Assembly (NCBI GenBank): GCA_021324305.1
Contig: JAJPJI010000009.1
Coordinates: 57,984 to 121,983 of the forward strand
DNA: 64,000 bases
Direction: 5' to 3'
Source: Gammaproteobacteria bacterium
GTDB lineage: Bacteria; Pseudomonadota; Gammaproteobacteria; DSM-16500
Positions 28,015 to 37,774 of this stretch are shown here, piece after piece (position 1 is the stretch's first letter; every line of letters starts with the position of its first letter). Position numbers and translations under genes: made by a program. The notes under the pieces were generated by a model. It saw only the letters and a list, made by a program, of their open reading frames with translations. It did not search any database and was not told the origin of the DNA.

Positions 28015-31000
28015 TATGCTGTCTCTCTCATTGACTGATGATGCGGAACATGTCTCTGAATATATTCTTGCCATGATAGAACTGACTCCGGTGTTTTGCC
28101 TTTGAAATCAATAAGACATTGCAGCATGATTTGCGCTATCTGCAGGTTGGTAATCAATGGAATATGATGATCTACCGCCATGCGGCGAATCATGAAGCCG
28201 TCTGTCGTCGTGTCCATCGTGCTTGCTGTTGGTATGTTAATGATTAGCTCTACTTTGCGCTGCGCGATCAGCGTTTGTATGTTTGGCTCGCTGTGCTCGC
28301 TGGATTTGTAAACGAAATATGATCCCACGCCATTCCTAGATAAAAAAGCGTGTGTGCCGCTGGTGCTGTAAAACTCCCAGCCTTGTTCATCCAGCTGCTT
28401 AAGATAAGGCAGCAGCTTCGCCTTATGCGCATCCGCAATGGATACCAGCAAGCGTTTTTCCGGGAGGGTCTGCTCCGTTGACAGCCACGCGCGCAAGTAC
28501 GCCTCATAAAGATTTTCGCCAAGACACGCCACTTCGCCGGTCGATGCCATTTCAACATTGGCGACTGGGTTCGCACCTTTTAGCCGGTGATATGAGAATT
28601 GCGGTGCTTTTACGCCGACATAGTCAAGTTCCAGTGTTTCATAGGTAGCCGGTACATACTTGCCTAACATTGCTCGTGTGGCGATCGTAATAAAATTGTA
28701 TCCCGTGACCTTGGACACAAACGGGAAAGAACGTGATGCACGCAAATTCAATTCAATCACCTGGATGAAGTTGTTCTTGGCAATAAACTGAATATTAAAT
28801 GGCCCGGTAATTTGCAACGCGGCTACAATCTCGCTGGTGATTTTCTTGGTTTTACGTATGGTTTCCAGGTATAAACGCTGCGGCGGAATGACCAGCGTTG
28901 CATCTCCTGAATGAATACCCGCGTTTTCCACATGCTCTGTAATGGCTTCAATGACAATTCTTCCCTTGTCTGCAACACCATCGATCTCAAGCTCTTTTGC
29001 ATCCTGGATGAATTTGGAAATAACCACGGGATGCTCGGATGAAACCAGGGAAGCTTCCTTCAGGAATTGCTCCAGTGATTTCTCATTATACGCAACATTC
29101 ATCGCCGAGCCTGACAAAATGTACGACGGCCGGATTAAAACAGGATAACCAATCTTGTCAGCGAATTTCTTTGCATTTTCCAGGCTTGAGACTCGCTCCC
29201 ACGCGGGCTGATCGATGTTCAGTTGATTCAGCAGGGCGGAAAACTTTTCTCTGTCTTCTGCCTGGTCAATTGATTTGGCGGATGTACCGAGCAGAACATA
29301 ACCTTGTTTCGCAAGCGGGAGCGCAAGGTTATTTGCAATTTGACCACCAACTGACACGACTATTCCCGCAGCCTTCTCGAAATCCGCGATGTCTCTTACG
29401 CGCTCAAGCGTAAGCTGCTCAAAATAAAGACGGTCTGATTCATCATAATCCGTAGAGACTGTTTCCGGATTCGAGTTAATCAAGATGGATTTCTTTCCCT
29501 GTTCGCGCAGGGAGCGTGAAGTATTGACCGCGCACCAGTCAAATTCAACAGAAGATCCAATGGCATAAGGCCCGGAACCCAGCACGAGAACCGGTCTCTC
29601 GGCTGAAGGTTCGATATCATGTTCAGCTGCGTGATAGGTCAGATATAAATAGTTGGTCTGTGCGGCAAACTCACCTGCGAGCGTATCAATTTGCTTCACA
29701 TAAGGAACAATATTCGCAGCAAAGCGTTTTTCCCGAATCGCTTCCTCAGTGTTACCAGTTAACCTGCCAATTGCACGGTCAGAAAAGCCGCTTCGTTTTG
29801 CATTGTGCAGCAGTGAAAATGACAGTTCTTCTGATGTCAGGCGCTTCTCCAATTCTGCAATTGCATGGATATGGGATAAAAACCATGGATTGATATTGCT
29901 GAGTTGATTCGCCTCCTTAACAGTTCCGCCTCTCAGGAAATACTGATACAGGGCAAACAGGCGCCGGTCGGTGGGAAATTCGATTTCCATTTTAGGATCA
30001 GGGATATCATGAAGATAGTCACTGAGGCAGGAAGCACCTATATTTAGCATGCCGACTGCTTTTTGCAGGCTCTCGGGAAATGAACGGCCGATCGCCATGA
30101 CTTCGCCGACACTCTTCATTTCCGTGCCTATGGTACGCTCAGCCGCTTTCAGCTTCTGCGTATCCCAGCGTGGAATCTTGACGACAATATAATCGAGCGC
30201 TGGCTCAAAGAAAGCACATGTTTTTTGCGTGACACTATTTTTTATTTCATGCAACAAATAACCCAAACCCAGTTTGGCCGCTACAAATGCCAGCGGATAA
30301 CCTGTCGCCTTTGACGCCAGTGCGCTGGAACGCGATAACCTGGCGTTCATTTCGATGACCCGATAATCCCCATTAACAGGATTGACCGCAAATTGAATAT
30401 TGCATTCACCCACGATATTGAAATGATTTGCAATTGCGATGGACATGTTGCGTAAATGCTGGTGTTCCGGGTTGCTCAATGTTTGCGCCGGCGCAACAAC
30501 AATACTTTCGCCGGTATGGATGCCCATGGGATCAAGATTTTCCATATTGCAGATGGTTAACGCATTGCCGCCAGCATCCCGTACAATTTCATATTCAAAT
30601 TCTTTCCAACCCAGCAAATATTCTTCTATCAATACTTGCGGAACCGTGGCAAAACATTCCTTGGTTCGCTTGATCAATTCGGATTTGTTTGTGATTTTTC
30701 CTGAACCCAGGCCGCCCAATGAAAAACCCGCCCGCATCATGATCGGATAGCCAATTTCATCCGCAGCAGCCAGGGCATCGTCTACTGTGGTCACGCAAAT
30801 ACTGCGTGGCGTTTGTATTCCTATGCTTTCTAGCGCCTGTTTAAATAAATCCCTGTCTTCCGTCTGCCGGATGGAGGCTACCTGTGTTCCCAGCACTTCA
30901 ACATGATGTTCAGCCAGTATCCCAGCCTTCTCCAGCGCCAATCCGAGATTGAGGGCTGTTTGCCCGCCAAACCCAAGTAAAATTGCGTCTGGCTTTTCTT

Positions 31001-31232
31001 TTTTAATAATCTGGGTAACCACTTCAATATTGAGTGGTTGCAGATAAAGAACATCTGCCATGTGTGCATCAGTCTGCACGGTTGCAATATTTGGATTGGC
31101 CAGGACAACTTGTATCCCTTCTTCCTTGAGGGCTTTAATGGCTTGCGAACCCGAATAGTCAAACTCTCCTGCCTGACCGATCCGCAACCCGCCCGAGCCG
31201 AGAAGTAAGACTTTTTTGCCGCCAAATCGCAT
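28014..31232 (-). CDS. carB: Carbamoyl-phosphate synthase large subunit, CAD-like
   Basis: A full 1072-residue CPSase with two ATP-grasp halves and a C-terminal MGS allosteric domain (~940-1072). Several signatures follow the eukaryotic CAD form rather than E. coli CarB: LGSGGLRIGQAGEFDYSGSQ at the N-terminus (E. coli [20 protein letters not shown]), GWKEFEYEIVRDAGGN, NMENLDPMGIHTGESIVV and VVKIPRWDTQKL. It makes carbamoyl phosphate for the pyrimidine and arginine pathways. GAGG is 7 nt upstream of the start. The CAD-like character comes from remembered sequences and needs a tree. Confidence 0.96.
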   Translation of the reverse strand: MRFGGKKVLLLGSGGLRIGQAGEFDYSGSQAIKALKEEGIQVVLANPNIATVQTDAHMADVLYLQPLNIEVVTQIIKKEKPDAILLGFGGQTALNLGLALEKAGILAEHHVEVLGTQVASIRQTEDRDLFKQALESIGIQTPRSICVTTVDDALAAADEIGYPIMMRAGFSLGGLGSGKITNKSELIKRTKECFATVPQVLIEEYLLGWKEFEYEIVRDAGGNALTICNMENLDPMGIHTGESIVVAPAQTLSNPEHQHLRNMSIAIANHFNIVGECNIQFAVNPVNGDYRVIEMNARLSRSSALASKATGYPLAFVAAKLGLGYLLHEIKNSVTQKTCAFFEPALDYIVVKIPRWDTQKLKAAERTIGTEMKSVGEVMAIGRSFPESLQKAVGMLNIGASCLSDYLHDIPDPKMEIEFPTDRRLFALYQYFLRGGTVKEANQLSNINPWFLSHIHAIAELEKRLTSEELSFSLLHNAKRSGFSDRAIGRLTGNTEEAIREKRFAANIVPYVKQIDTLAGEFAAQTNYLYLTYHAAEHDIEPSAERPVLVLGSGPYAIGSSVEFDWCAVNTSRSLREQGKKSILINSNPETVSTDYDESDRLYFEQLTLERVRDIADFEKAAGIVVSVGGQIANNLALPLAKQGYVLLGTSAKSIDQAEDREKFSALLNQLNIDQPAWERVSSLENAKKFADKIGYPVLIRPSYILSGSAMNVAYNEKSLEQFLKEASLVSSEHPVVISKFIQDAKELEIDGVADKGRIVIEAITEHVENAGIHSGDATLVIPPQRLYLETIRKTKKITSEIVAALQITGPFNIQFIAKNNFIQVIELNLRASRSFPFVSKVTGYNFITIATRAMLGKYVPATYETLELDYVGVKAPQFSYHRLKGANPVANVEMASTGEVACLGENLYEAYLRAWLSTEQTLPEKRLLVSIADAHKAKLLPYLKQLDEQGWEFYSTSGTHAFLSRNGVGSYFVYKSSEHSEPNIQTLIAQRKVELIINIPTASTMDTTTDGFMIRRMAVDHHIPLITNLQIAQIMLQCLIDFKGKTPESVLSWQEYIQRHVPHHQSMRETA

Positions 31233-31269
31233 AGTTTTGCCTCATTTTCATTTTTCGCGCCCACCCCCG

Positions 31270-31297
31270 CCTTGCTCGCTTGCGCAAGCAGGCAAGG
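31270..31297. repeat. 28-bp palindrome between carA and carB
   Basis: CCTTGCTCGCTTGC pairs with GCAAGCAGGCAAGG except at two central positions of each arm, with no loop beyond the inner GCGC. It sits in the 81-bp gap inside the operon. It may tune the carA:carB ratio by RNA processing, or be a dispersed palindromic repeat. Confidence 0.6.
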
Positions 31298-31313
31298 TAA
31301 AAGAACGTGACAT

Positions 31314-32363
31314 TTACTTAAGTGAATCAAAAAACTTTTGAAACAACCACTGAGTATCTTCTGGTCCAGGTGCAGCTTCAGGATGAAATTGGACCGAAAA
31401 AAACGGTAACGAATGATGCTCGATTCCCGCAACACTTTGATCATTCAGGTTTCTGAACGTAACACGCCAGTCTGAAGACAAACTGGTTTCATCCACAGCA
31501 TAGCCGTGATTTTGTGATGTCAGATAGCAGCGATTCGTTGATAGATATAAACACGGCTGATTATGCGACCGGTGGCCAAAGGGAAGTTTGTAAGTCTTGG
31601 CTCCTGCTGCGAGCGCCATCAACTGAGTCCCGAGACAAATCCCGAAGGTGGGCTTATGCTGGCTCATGGCCTTGCGGATAATTTCTATGGTCTTATAGCA
31701 GCGTACCGGGTCGCCTGGACCGTTGGATATGAAAACACCATCATATTCTTCATTAGTGAAATCATAATCGTACGGAACACGCTTGATACGAACCGGATAT
31801 TTCAGCAGGGAACGCAGGATATTTTCTTTCATTCCGCAATCAATGGCGATAATCAACTTATTTCCCGTACCATACATCTCCGGTTCCCTGATCGATACTT
31901 CCTTGACCCAATTAATCTGGTCAAAATTCTCGAAATGATCCAGCTTTGCATTGATCGGTGTGATTGCACCCGGCTCCACCCCCTTGGTTCTCAGACACTT
32001 GGTGAGGGCTCGCGTATCCACCCCCGTCATATAGGGAATGTGTTGATCTTCAAGCCATTTTCTTAGTGACAGTTTCGCTGCATGGTTTGAGTAATAAGGA
32101 GAAAGTTCAGAAAACACAGCCCCGCGAACATGGATTTTTTGTGATTCCCAGGTTTCCGGTTCTGAAACACCATAATTGCCAATCAAAGGATAAGTAAATA
32201 CGAGGATCTGTCCAGCATAGGATGGGTCCGTCAATGATTCCACATAACCAACCATGCCTGTATTGAAAACGACTTCCCCAAAAGAAATATGCTCCTGATG
32301 AACAGGGACTTCACCGTAAAACACCTCTCCCGATTTTAAGACTAACTGCGCAGTGAGGCTCAT
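31314..32363 (-). CDS. carA: Carbamoyl-phosphate synthase small subunit, CAD-like
   Basis: A 349-residue glutamine amidotransferase subunit. The nucleophile Cys is in FGICLGTQLMAL and the triad His/Glu in FHPEAAPGP. The usual GHQ after the Cys is GTQ here. Segments such as TGMVGYVESLTDPSYAGQIL, TYPLIGNYGV, SHNQPCLYL, SQNHGYAV and SLPFFSVQFHPE follow the GATase part of eukaryotic CAD closely. First gene of carA-carB-pyrB-pyrI-pyrC, divergent from pyrE. Confidence 0.95.
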   Translation of the reverse strand: MSLTAQLVLKSGEVFYGEVPVHQEHISFGEVVFNTGMVGYVESLTDPSYAGQILVFTYPLIGNYGVSEPETWESQKIHVRGAVFSELSPYYSNHAAKLSLRKWLEDQHIPYMTGVDTRALTKCLRTKGVEPGAITPINAKLDHFENFDQINWVKEVSIREPEMYGTGNKLIIAIDCGMKENILRSLLKYPVRIKRVPYDYDFTNEEYDGVFISNGPGDPVRCYKTIEIIRKAMSQHKPTFGICLGTQLMALAAGAKTYKLPFGHRSHNQPCLYLSTNRCYLTSQNHGYAVDETSLSSDWRVTFRNLNDQSVAGIEHHSLPFFSVQFHPEAAPGPEDTQWLFQKFFDSLK

Positions 32364-32594
32364 ATTATATTCGTGCTTATTTATAGTTGCGTATTTGTAC
32401 CATTTTTAAGCTAATAATGTAAATAACCTTTTTTTATGAATTATAGGTGAATTTCTCGCTTCATCACGCATAAACGGGGGCAACGGCAGAGGAAGTAACG
32501 AGCAGAAACTGACGTAAGATGGGCAGGACATTTACTTCCCCCTGAATATCGAGTATTTTTCTTACCCAACCTAATATCTATGGTGTGGATAAAA

Positions 32595-33191
32595 ATGAAA
32601 GACTCCCTGATTACCTCTCTTTACAAGATCGGTGCCATTCAATTCGGAGAATTCAAGTTAAAAAGCGGACAAACCTCCTCAGTATACATGAACCTGCGGA
32701 AAATCATTTCATATCCCGATATTCTACGCTCTGTCGCAAAAGCCATGTGGGATGCAACAAAGGATTGTCAGTTTGACCTGGTTTGCGGTGTTCCTTATAC
32801 AGCTCTGCCAATTGCAACCTGCATTTCTCTAGATCATGACATTCCCATGATCATGCGCCGAAAAGAGAAAAAAGATTATGGCACCAAACAAATGATCGAA
32901 GGCGAGTATAAGCAGGGGCAGCGGTGCCTGATCATTGAAGACGTCATCACTACTGGCAGCAGCATTATCGAAACAGCTTCCGAACTCGAAGCCGCCGGAC
33001 TTAAGGTCCATGATCTCGTCGCTCTTATCGACCGCGAGCAAGGCGGCAAAGAAACCCTGTCACAAAAGTATCGCATTCATACCATCTTGTCACTGTCCGG
33101 AATTTTGCACTCACTGCTCAAATCAGGCCTTTTGACTCCCGCTGAACAACATATTGTTGATCAATTTCTCAAAGAGAGAGCAGTCAAATGA
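32595..33191 (+). CDS. pyrE: Orotate phosphoribosyltransferase, UMP synthase-like
   Basis: A 198-residue OPRTase. Landmarks are FGEFKLKSGQTSSVYMNLR, VCGVPYTALPIAT, RRKEKKDYGTKQMIEG and the PRPP loop IIEDVITTGSSI. These follow the N-terminal half of human UMPS (VCGVPYTALPLAT, RRKETKDYGTKRLVEG, IIEDVVTSGSS) more than E. coli PyrE. An ATG at 32580 adds five codons but has no ribosome site. The stop overlaps pyrF by 4 bp (ATGA), as if a bifunctional enzyme had been split, or not yet fused. Confidence 0.94.
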   Translation: MKDSLITSLYKIGAIQFGEFKLKSGQTSSVYMNLRKIISYPDILRSVAKAMWDATKDCQFDLVCGVPYTALPIATCISLDHDIPMIMRRKEKKDYGTKQMIEGEYKQGQRCLIIEDVITTGSSIIETASELEAAGLKVHDLVALIDREQGGKETLSQKYRIHTILSLSGILHSLLKSGLLTPAEQHIVDQFLKERAVK

Positions 33192-33970
33192 TTATTTCAA
33201 GGAATACATACGCTGAGCGCGCACATTACTGCCTCTCGCCTATAGCAAAAAACCTGTTTCAGTTGATGGATGAAAAAAAGACCAATCTTGCCTTGTCCGC
33301 CGATGTCACCTCAGCCCAGCAATTGTTAAAGCTTGCTGACTTATTAGGTCCTGAAATTTGTGTCCTAAAAACTCATATAGATATTATCGAGGATTTTACT
33401 CCGGAATTGACCCAGCAACTGCGCAAGCTTGCGCTTAAACACCGCTTCCTTATTTTTGAAGACAGAAAATTCGCGGACATTGGCAACACTGTCAAACATC
33501 AATATGAAGGGGGAATGTATCATATCGCTGACTGGGCAGATATTGTGAATGCGCATAGCTTGCCTGGACCCGGGATAATAAAAGGTCTTGCAGAAGTCGG
33601 CCGCAAAAAAAATCGCGGTTTGATTCTCCTTGCCGAAATGAGTTCAGCGGGTCACCTGATCAATAGCGACTATATGCAGAGCACTCTTAAAATGGCTGAA
33701 CAATTTGCTGATTTTGTCATCGGCTTTATTACTCAGCATGCGCTGTCAAAAGATCCTCACTGGATCAATTTGACCCCGGGAGTGAAACTCGAGGATGATC
33801 AGGACAAGTTTGGTCAACAATATGTGACGCCAATGAAAGCCATCATGGAACATGGCAGCGACGTTATCATTGTTGGACGCGGCATCATAAAGGCGAATGA
33901 TCCGCTCGAAGAAGCGCAAAAATACCGTGAAAAAGGCTGGGAAAGTTACTTGCAGAGATGCAGAAAGTAA
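33188..33970 (+). CDS. pyrF: Orotidine-5'-phosphate decarboxylase, eukaryotic-type
   Basis: A 260-residue OMP decarboxylase. The catalytic segment EDRKFADIGNTVKHQYEGG is the eukaryotic form; E. coli PyrF has LKFHDIPNT. Other matches to human UMPS are TNLALSADVTSAQQLL, LGPEICVLKTHIDI, AEMSSAGHL, LTPGVKLE and GSDVIIVGRGII. It yields UMP with loss of CO2. Translationally coupled to pyrE. A GC-rich hairpin follows at 34027. Confidence 0.95.
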   Translation: MIISRNTYAERAHYCLSPIAKNLFQLMDEKKTNLALSADVTSAQQLLKLADLLGPEICVLKTHIDIIEDFTPELTQQLRKLALKHRFLIFEDRKFADIGNTVKHQYEGGMYHIADWADIVNAHSLPGPGIIKGLAEVGRKKNRGLILLAEMSSAGHLINSDYMQSTLKMAEQFADFVIGFITQHALSKDPHWINLTPGVKLEDDQDKFGQQYVTPMKAIMEHGSDVIIVGRGIIKANDPLEEAQKYREKGWESYLQRCRK

Positions 33971-34026
33971 GAAGCAGCCCGGTTTAAATGACGAGATCAC
34001 ATCAACGCACATCATCACCATTGTAA

Positions 34027-34051
34027 GCCCCGGCTTAAAACATGCCGGGGC
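34027..34051. terminator. GC-rich hairpin after pyrF
   Basis: GCCCCGGC and GCCGGGGC enclose the loop TTAAAACAT, 56 bp after the pyrF stop and 39 bp past the end of the convergent M4 protease gene. No U tract follows. The design is nearly identical to the hairpin after pckA (37775-37801). Confidence 0.6.
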
Positions 34052-34089
34052 AAACTCCGCAGGATGGTGTCAATCCAGGTTCCACCGTA

Positions 34090-35772
34090 TTAACAATTGC
34101 TTGTACTGATACCTACTTTATTGAATACGCCAGTCACAGTGGCGGTATCATACTTATAATCTTTTGCAGCTTTCAAAACACCACAAGCACCTTGCGCAAA
34201 AGTTGAGTTGGCAGTCCAGTAATGACTATTTGCCTGCACCATTACATCAAATGCTTTTCTAACACTCCAGCCATCTGATGTTGCCAGCAGATAAAATACG
34301 CGGTTATATATGCCGCTGCTGAAATGCACGTTCATTGGCTTTTTGCCTTCCAGTTTTGCCTTGGCATTAAATGCATTATAGTCCTGAACTGTATTGACCG
34401 AGCATTGACCAGTCTCAGCAAGATATTTGCAATCCTTGCTTGGATCATCAAGATAGCGCAAAGCGAAGTCATCGGGTTTAGCGAGCTCAGACCCTATCAT
34501 CCAGTCATTTTTGCCCGTCGCATACACTTTTGCCGCCTGGTCTGCCATATCCGAGAAAGATTCATTCATTCCGCCAGACTCACCCTTGTAGATAAGGTTT
34601 GAATGCTGTGAAGTGAAGCCATGACTGATTTCATGCGATGTGACGCCCAATGACGTCAGCGGGTAGAAAGTATCACCGCCGTCACCAAAATACATGGTTT
34701 CCGTTTCATCGTTCCACTCCGCATTTTCTCCTTCATTTGCATCATGTGTCACCATCGCCATCAACATTGGTTTTCCGTTTTTGACGAGAACAGGCACGTG
34801 ATACCAGTCCTGATACATGTTGCTGATGATTTTGGCTGCGAACATCGCGTCGTTATTTGGTGAATAGCCACCATTCGAACGATCCGCACCAATATTCCAA
34901 TAGAGATTATTGTGGTTTACATCGACACCTGGACACTTGAAACTGGCGATCTTGCCACTGCGCGCATCCGTCACTGTGATAAGACTGTTTTGCAGATAAC
35001 ATGTCTCGCTGCCTGCATCCCGCTGGATATCCAGTTTGGCCAGGCTGACTCCATCGTAAACCAGCTTTCCGGTTCGCTCATTGCCGCCGAAACCACCGCC
35101 ATCTTCATTTGAGCGAGCGGTTTTTCTGTCATCCCAGGATTCATAAACCTTGAAATCGGTTGCATCCACAATGTAGACCGGTTTTGCCGGTTTGCCATCG
35201 GCGCTCACATAAGCGCTGACATGAAATGCCCAATGTGCCTTGTTATTTGCATCGACATAGACAATTAACTTGCTTTCCCGGCTTTGTACTTGCGCTTTGG
35301 TTCCTGTCGTACTTTCAAAGTCAGTGATTGCCTGATTGAAAGCTTTATCTGCCTGTGCGGAATCAAACACGTAAGCAGGGGTATTCTGCAAGTCTTTATC
35401 CAGACCCTCATACACCGTACCATTCATGGTCGAAGCCGTTACTTCGGGAGAGGCCATCAGCGTACGCAGATTTTTACTTTTGCCCTGAGGCGTGTGAATA
35501 ACCGCATCACCTCCCCATACAGGGTAACCTGAATAGGTTTGTTTCATACGGGTATGCAGCGTCTGATTGAAATCGGTAGTTTGGCTGATTTCCTGGAGAT
35601 CGGTTGCACCTGCTCCCGGCGCAGCTGCTAGTGCCGGCTTTAAGCCTGTCAGAGACTTCAAATAATTAATATTCTGATGACTGAGATCAATGGCTTTTGC
35701 TGCAAAGGCTGGTAACGCACTGACACACATTAAAGTAAATATGCTTAACTTCATGAATTGCTTAGTAGACAT
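34090..35772 (-). CDS. Secreted thermolysin-family (M4) zinc metalloprotease
   Basis: A 560-residue preproenzyme. The signal peptide is cut near LPAFA-AKA; an FTP/PepSY-type propeptide runs to about 215 and the catalytic domain follows. Zinc site H380-E381-x-x-H384 (SHEISHGFTSQ) and third ligand E404 (GGMNESFSD); the catalytic His is H483 in NVHFSSGIYN. It resembles Pseudomonas elastase and Legionella ProA, which are type II secretion substrates that degrade host proteins. GAGGAG lies 9 nt before ATG 35772. Monocistronic. Confidence 0.95.
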   Translation of the reverse strand: MSTKQFMKLSIFTLMCVSALPAFAAKAIDLSHQNINYLKSLTGLKPALAAAPGAGATDLQEISQTTDFNQTLHTRMKQTYSGYPVWGGDAVIHTPQGKSKNLRTLMASPEVTASTMNGTVYEGLDKDLQNTPAYVFDSAQADKAFNQAITDFESTTGTKAQVQSRESKLIVYVDANNKAHWAFHVSAYVSADGKPAKPVYIVDATDFKVYESWDDRKTARSNEDGGGFGGNERTGKLVYDGVSLAKLDIQRDAGSETCYLQNSLITVTDARSGKIASFKCPGVDVNHNNLYWNIGADRSNGGYSPNNDAMFAAKIISNMYQDWYHVPVLVKNGKPMLMAMVTHDANEGENAEWNDETETMYFGDGGDTFYPLTSLGVTSHEISHGFTSQHSNLIYKGESGGMNESFSDMADQAAKVYATGKNDWMIGSELAKPDDFALRYLDDPSKDCKYLAETGQCSVNTVQDYNAFNAKAKLEGKKPMNVHFSSGIYNRVFYLLATSDGWSVRKAFDVMVQANSHYWTANSTFAQGACGVLKAAKDYKYDTATVTGVFNKVGISTSNC

Positions 35773-36179
35773 GCTGCATTTCTCCTCACTGAATCACGAT
35801 AGGTTTTGGATTCGACCATGTTTGCAAAACAACCTTGCGCAGTTCCATTGAGGCATTAGAACCGCGTAGTCATCATTCTATCCATAGAACCCAGATCAAG
35901 CGGGAGTGACAGTTCCATATGTTGCGAAATTGTTGTGCATCTCCCGAATATATGGCGATTAAAAAAAAATGTAAATACTTAAAAATGGGGAAAATGAAAC
36001 AGTATCGCTTGGCAATCACCCGCCTTACACGATTTCGGAAATGAAGGTCGGCGGACTTTCTCTCTGAACCATCTACTGTCATCTGTCCGCCATTTTGTGT
36101 ACAATAGGCGCTCCCAAAGTCCCAGAAGAACAAAAAAACATCCTAATTTTAATAATATACAGTACAGGAGGCCATCCAA
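35773..36179. other. Spacer between M4 protease and pckA, no gene
   Basis: 407 bp with no supported gene. It must hold the protease promoter (minus strand, not identified) and the pckA promoter at 36076-36105. An A-rich stretch lies near 35960. No operator was recognised. Confidence 0.5.
36076..36105 (+). promoter_or_regulatory. Predicted pckA promoter
   Basis: CTGTCA (36076-36081) and TACAAT (36100-36105) are 18 bp apart, giving a leader of about 67 nt to the pckA ATG. The match is moderate. Confidence 0.4.
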
Positions 36180-37757
36180 ATGGTTGATTCCACTAATGAG
36201 GTTATCAATATGCTATCTAAAGCGAATATCAATCTGACGATTGAAGAATTAGTTGATATTGCCCTTGCTCGTGGCGAAGGCGAACTGGCTTCCAATGAGG
36301 CGCTGGTAGTTAAAACCGGCGCGCGTACCGGACGGTCTCCCAAAGACCGGTTCATTGTTCGGGATAACGCGACAGAATCACAGGTAGACTGGAATAACAT
36401 CAACCAACCAATTTCCCCAGAAGCATTTGAATCCCTTTGGCAGAAATCCCTCCATTATCTGGAATCTCTTGATACTCATTTCGTCTCCTATCTGAAGGTG
36501 GGGGCCCATGATTCACTTGGTGTACCCGTAAAAGTCATGACTGAACTTGCCTGGCATAATCTTTTTGCCAATGTGCTGTTCATTCGGCCGGAAAAACCGA
36601 CGGTCGCCAATGAACCTGATCAGTGGACTATCTTGAGTGCACCTGGCTTTAAAACTGATCCCGCTCGTGACGGTGTGAATAGCGATGCAGCTGTTATCCT
36701 CAATTTCAGTAAGCGACGCGTGCTCATCTGCGGCACCTATTATGCCGGCGAGATGAAAAAAGCCATGTTTTCCGTACTGAATTTTATTCTTCCCGAACAC
36801 GACATTCTTCCAATGCACTGCGCAGCCAACGCTGGCAAGGATGGCGGCACCGCCCTGTTTTTTGGCCTCTCAGGAACAGGCAAAACCACGCTTTCAGCTG
36901 ATCCCCAACGCTTTCTGATTGGTGATGATGAACATGGCTGGGGCACAGATGGTATTTTCAATTTTGAAGGCGGCTGTTATGCGAAATGCATTGATCTTTC
37001 ACAAGAGCGTGAACCATTGATCTGGAATGCCATCCGCTATGGTTCAGTGATTGAAAACGTTGTATTGAATCCTCAGTCAAAAGAACCCGACTATACAGAC
37101 GCCAGCCTGACACAAAATACCCGTGCCGCTTATCCGCGCGAATATATTCCGCAGCGTGTTGAAGATAACCGCGGCAAGCAGCCGCATTCGGTCCTGTTTC
37201 TGACCTGCGACTTGTACGGCGTACTGCCTCCCATTGCCCGTCTTACCCCTGAACAAGCCGCCTATTATTTCCTGAGTGGATATACCGCTCTGGTTGGCAG
37301 CACCGAAGTTGGCCAAGGCAGCAGCATCAAGCCTACGTTCAGTACCTGCTTTGGCGCACCATTTTTCCCAAGACCGCCGCGTGTTTATGCTGAACTTCTG
37401 ATGAAGCGCTTACGCAACTCTGACGCACAGGTTTATCTGGTTAACACTGGCTGGACTGGCGGCGCTCGCGGCGAAGGCGGTGAACGCTTCTCTATCCCGA
37501 CAACTCGCGCCATTGTCAGTGCTATTGTGGACGGCAAACTTAAAAATGCCGAGTACGAGAAATTGCCAGGATTCAATCTGGATATACCCAAAGAAGTTGC
37601 CGGTATCGATTCGATCTTGCTAAATCCGCGCAAGACTTACAAAAACAAGGAAGAGCATGATAAAAACGCACGCACTCTGATTTCGCAGTTTATGGAAAAC
37701 TTCAAACGCTTTAACGTAAGCGATGCGATTAAAAATGCAGGACCGTCACTGGACTGA
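36180..37757 (+). CDS. pckA: ATP-dependent phosphoenolpyruvate carboxykinase
   Basis: A 525-residue PEPCK, the ATP-using class, converting oxaloacetate to PEP for gluconeogenesis. Motifs are the P-loop [14 protein letters not shown], metal site [22 protein letters not shown] near the N-terminus and [17 protein letters not shown] precedes ATG 36180. Gluconeogenesis fits a host-associated bacterium living on amino acids. Followed by a hairpin. Confidence 0.97.
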   Translation: MVDSTNEVINMLSKANINLTIEELVDIALARGEGELASNEALVVKTGARTGRSPKDRFIVRDNATESQVDWNNINQPISPEAFESLWQKSLHYLESLDTHFVSYLKVGAHDSLGVPVKVMTELAWHNLFANVLFIRPEKPTVANEPDQWTILSAPGFKTDPARDGVNSDAAVILNFSKRRVLICGTYYAGEMKKAMFSVLNFILPEHDILPMHCAANAGKDGGTALFFGLSGTGKTTLSADPQRFLIGDDEHGWGTDGIFNFEGGCYAKCIDLSQEREPLIWNAIRYGSVIENVVLNPQSKEPDYTDASLTQNTRAAYPREYIPQRVEDNRGKQPHSVLFLTCDLYGVLPPIARLTPEQAAYYFLSGYTALVGSTEVGQGSSIKPTFSTCFGAPFFPRPPRVYAELLMKRLRNSDAQVYLVNTGWTGGARGEGGERFSIPTTRAIVSAIVDGKLKNAEYEKLPGFNLDIPKEVAGIDSILLNPRKTYKNKEEHDKNARTLISQFMENFKRFNVSDAIKNAGPSLD

Positions 37758-37774
37758 TAGTTTCAAGGTGGGGC

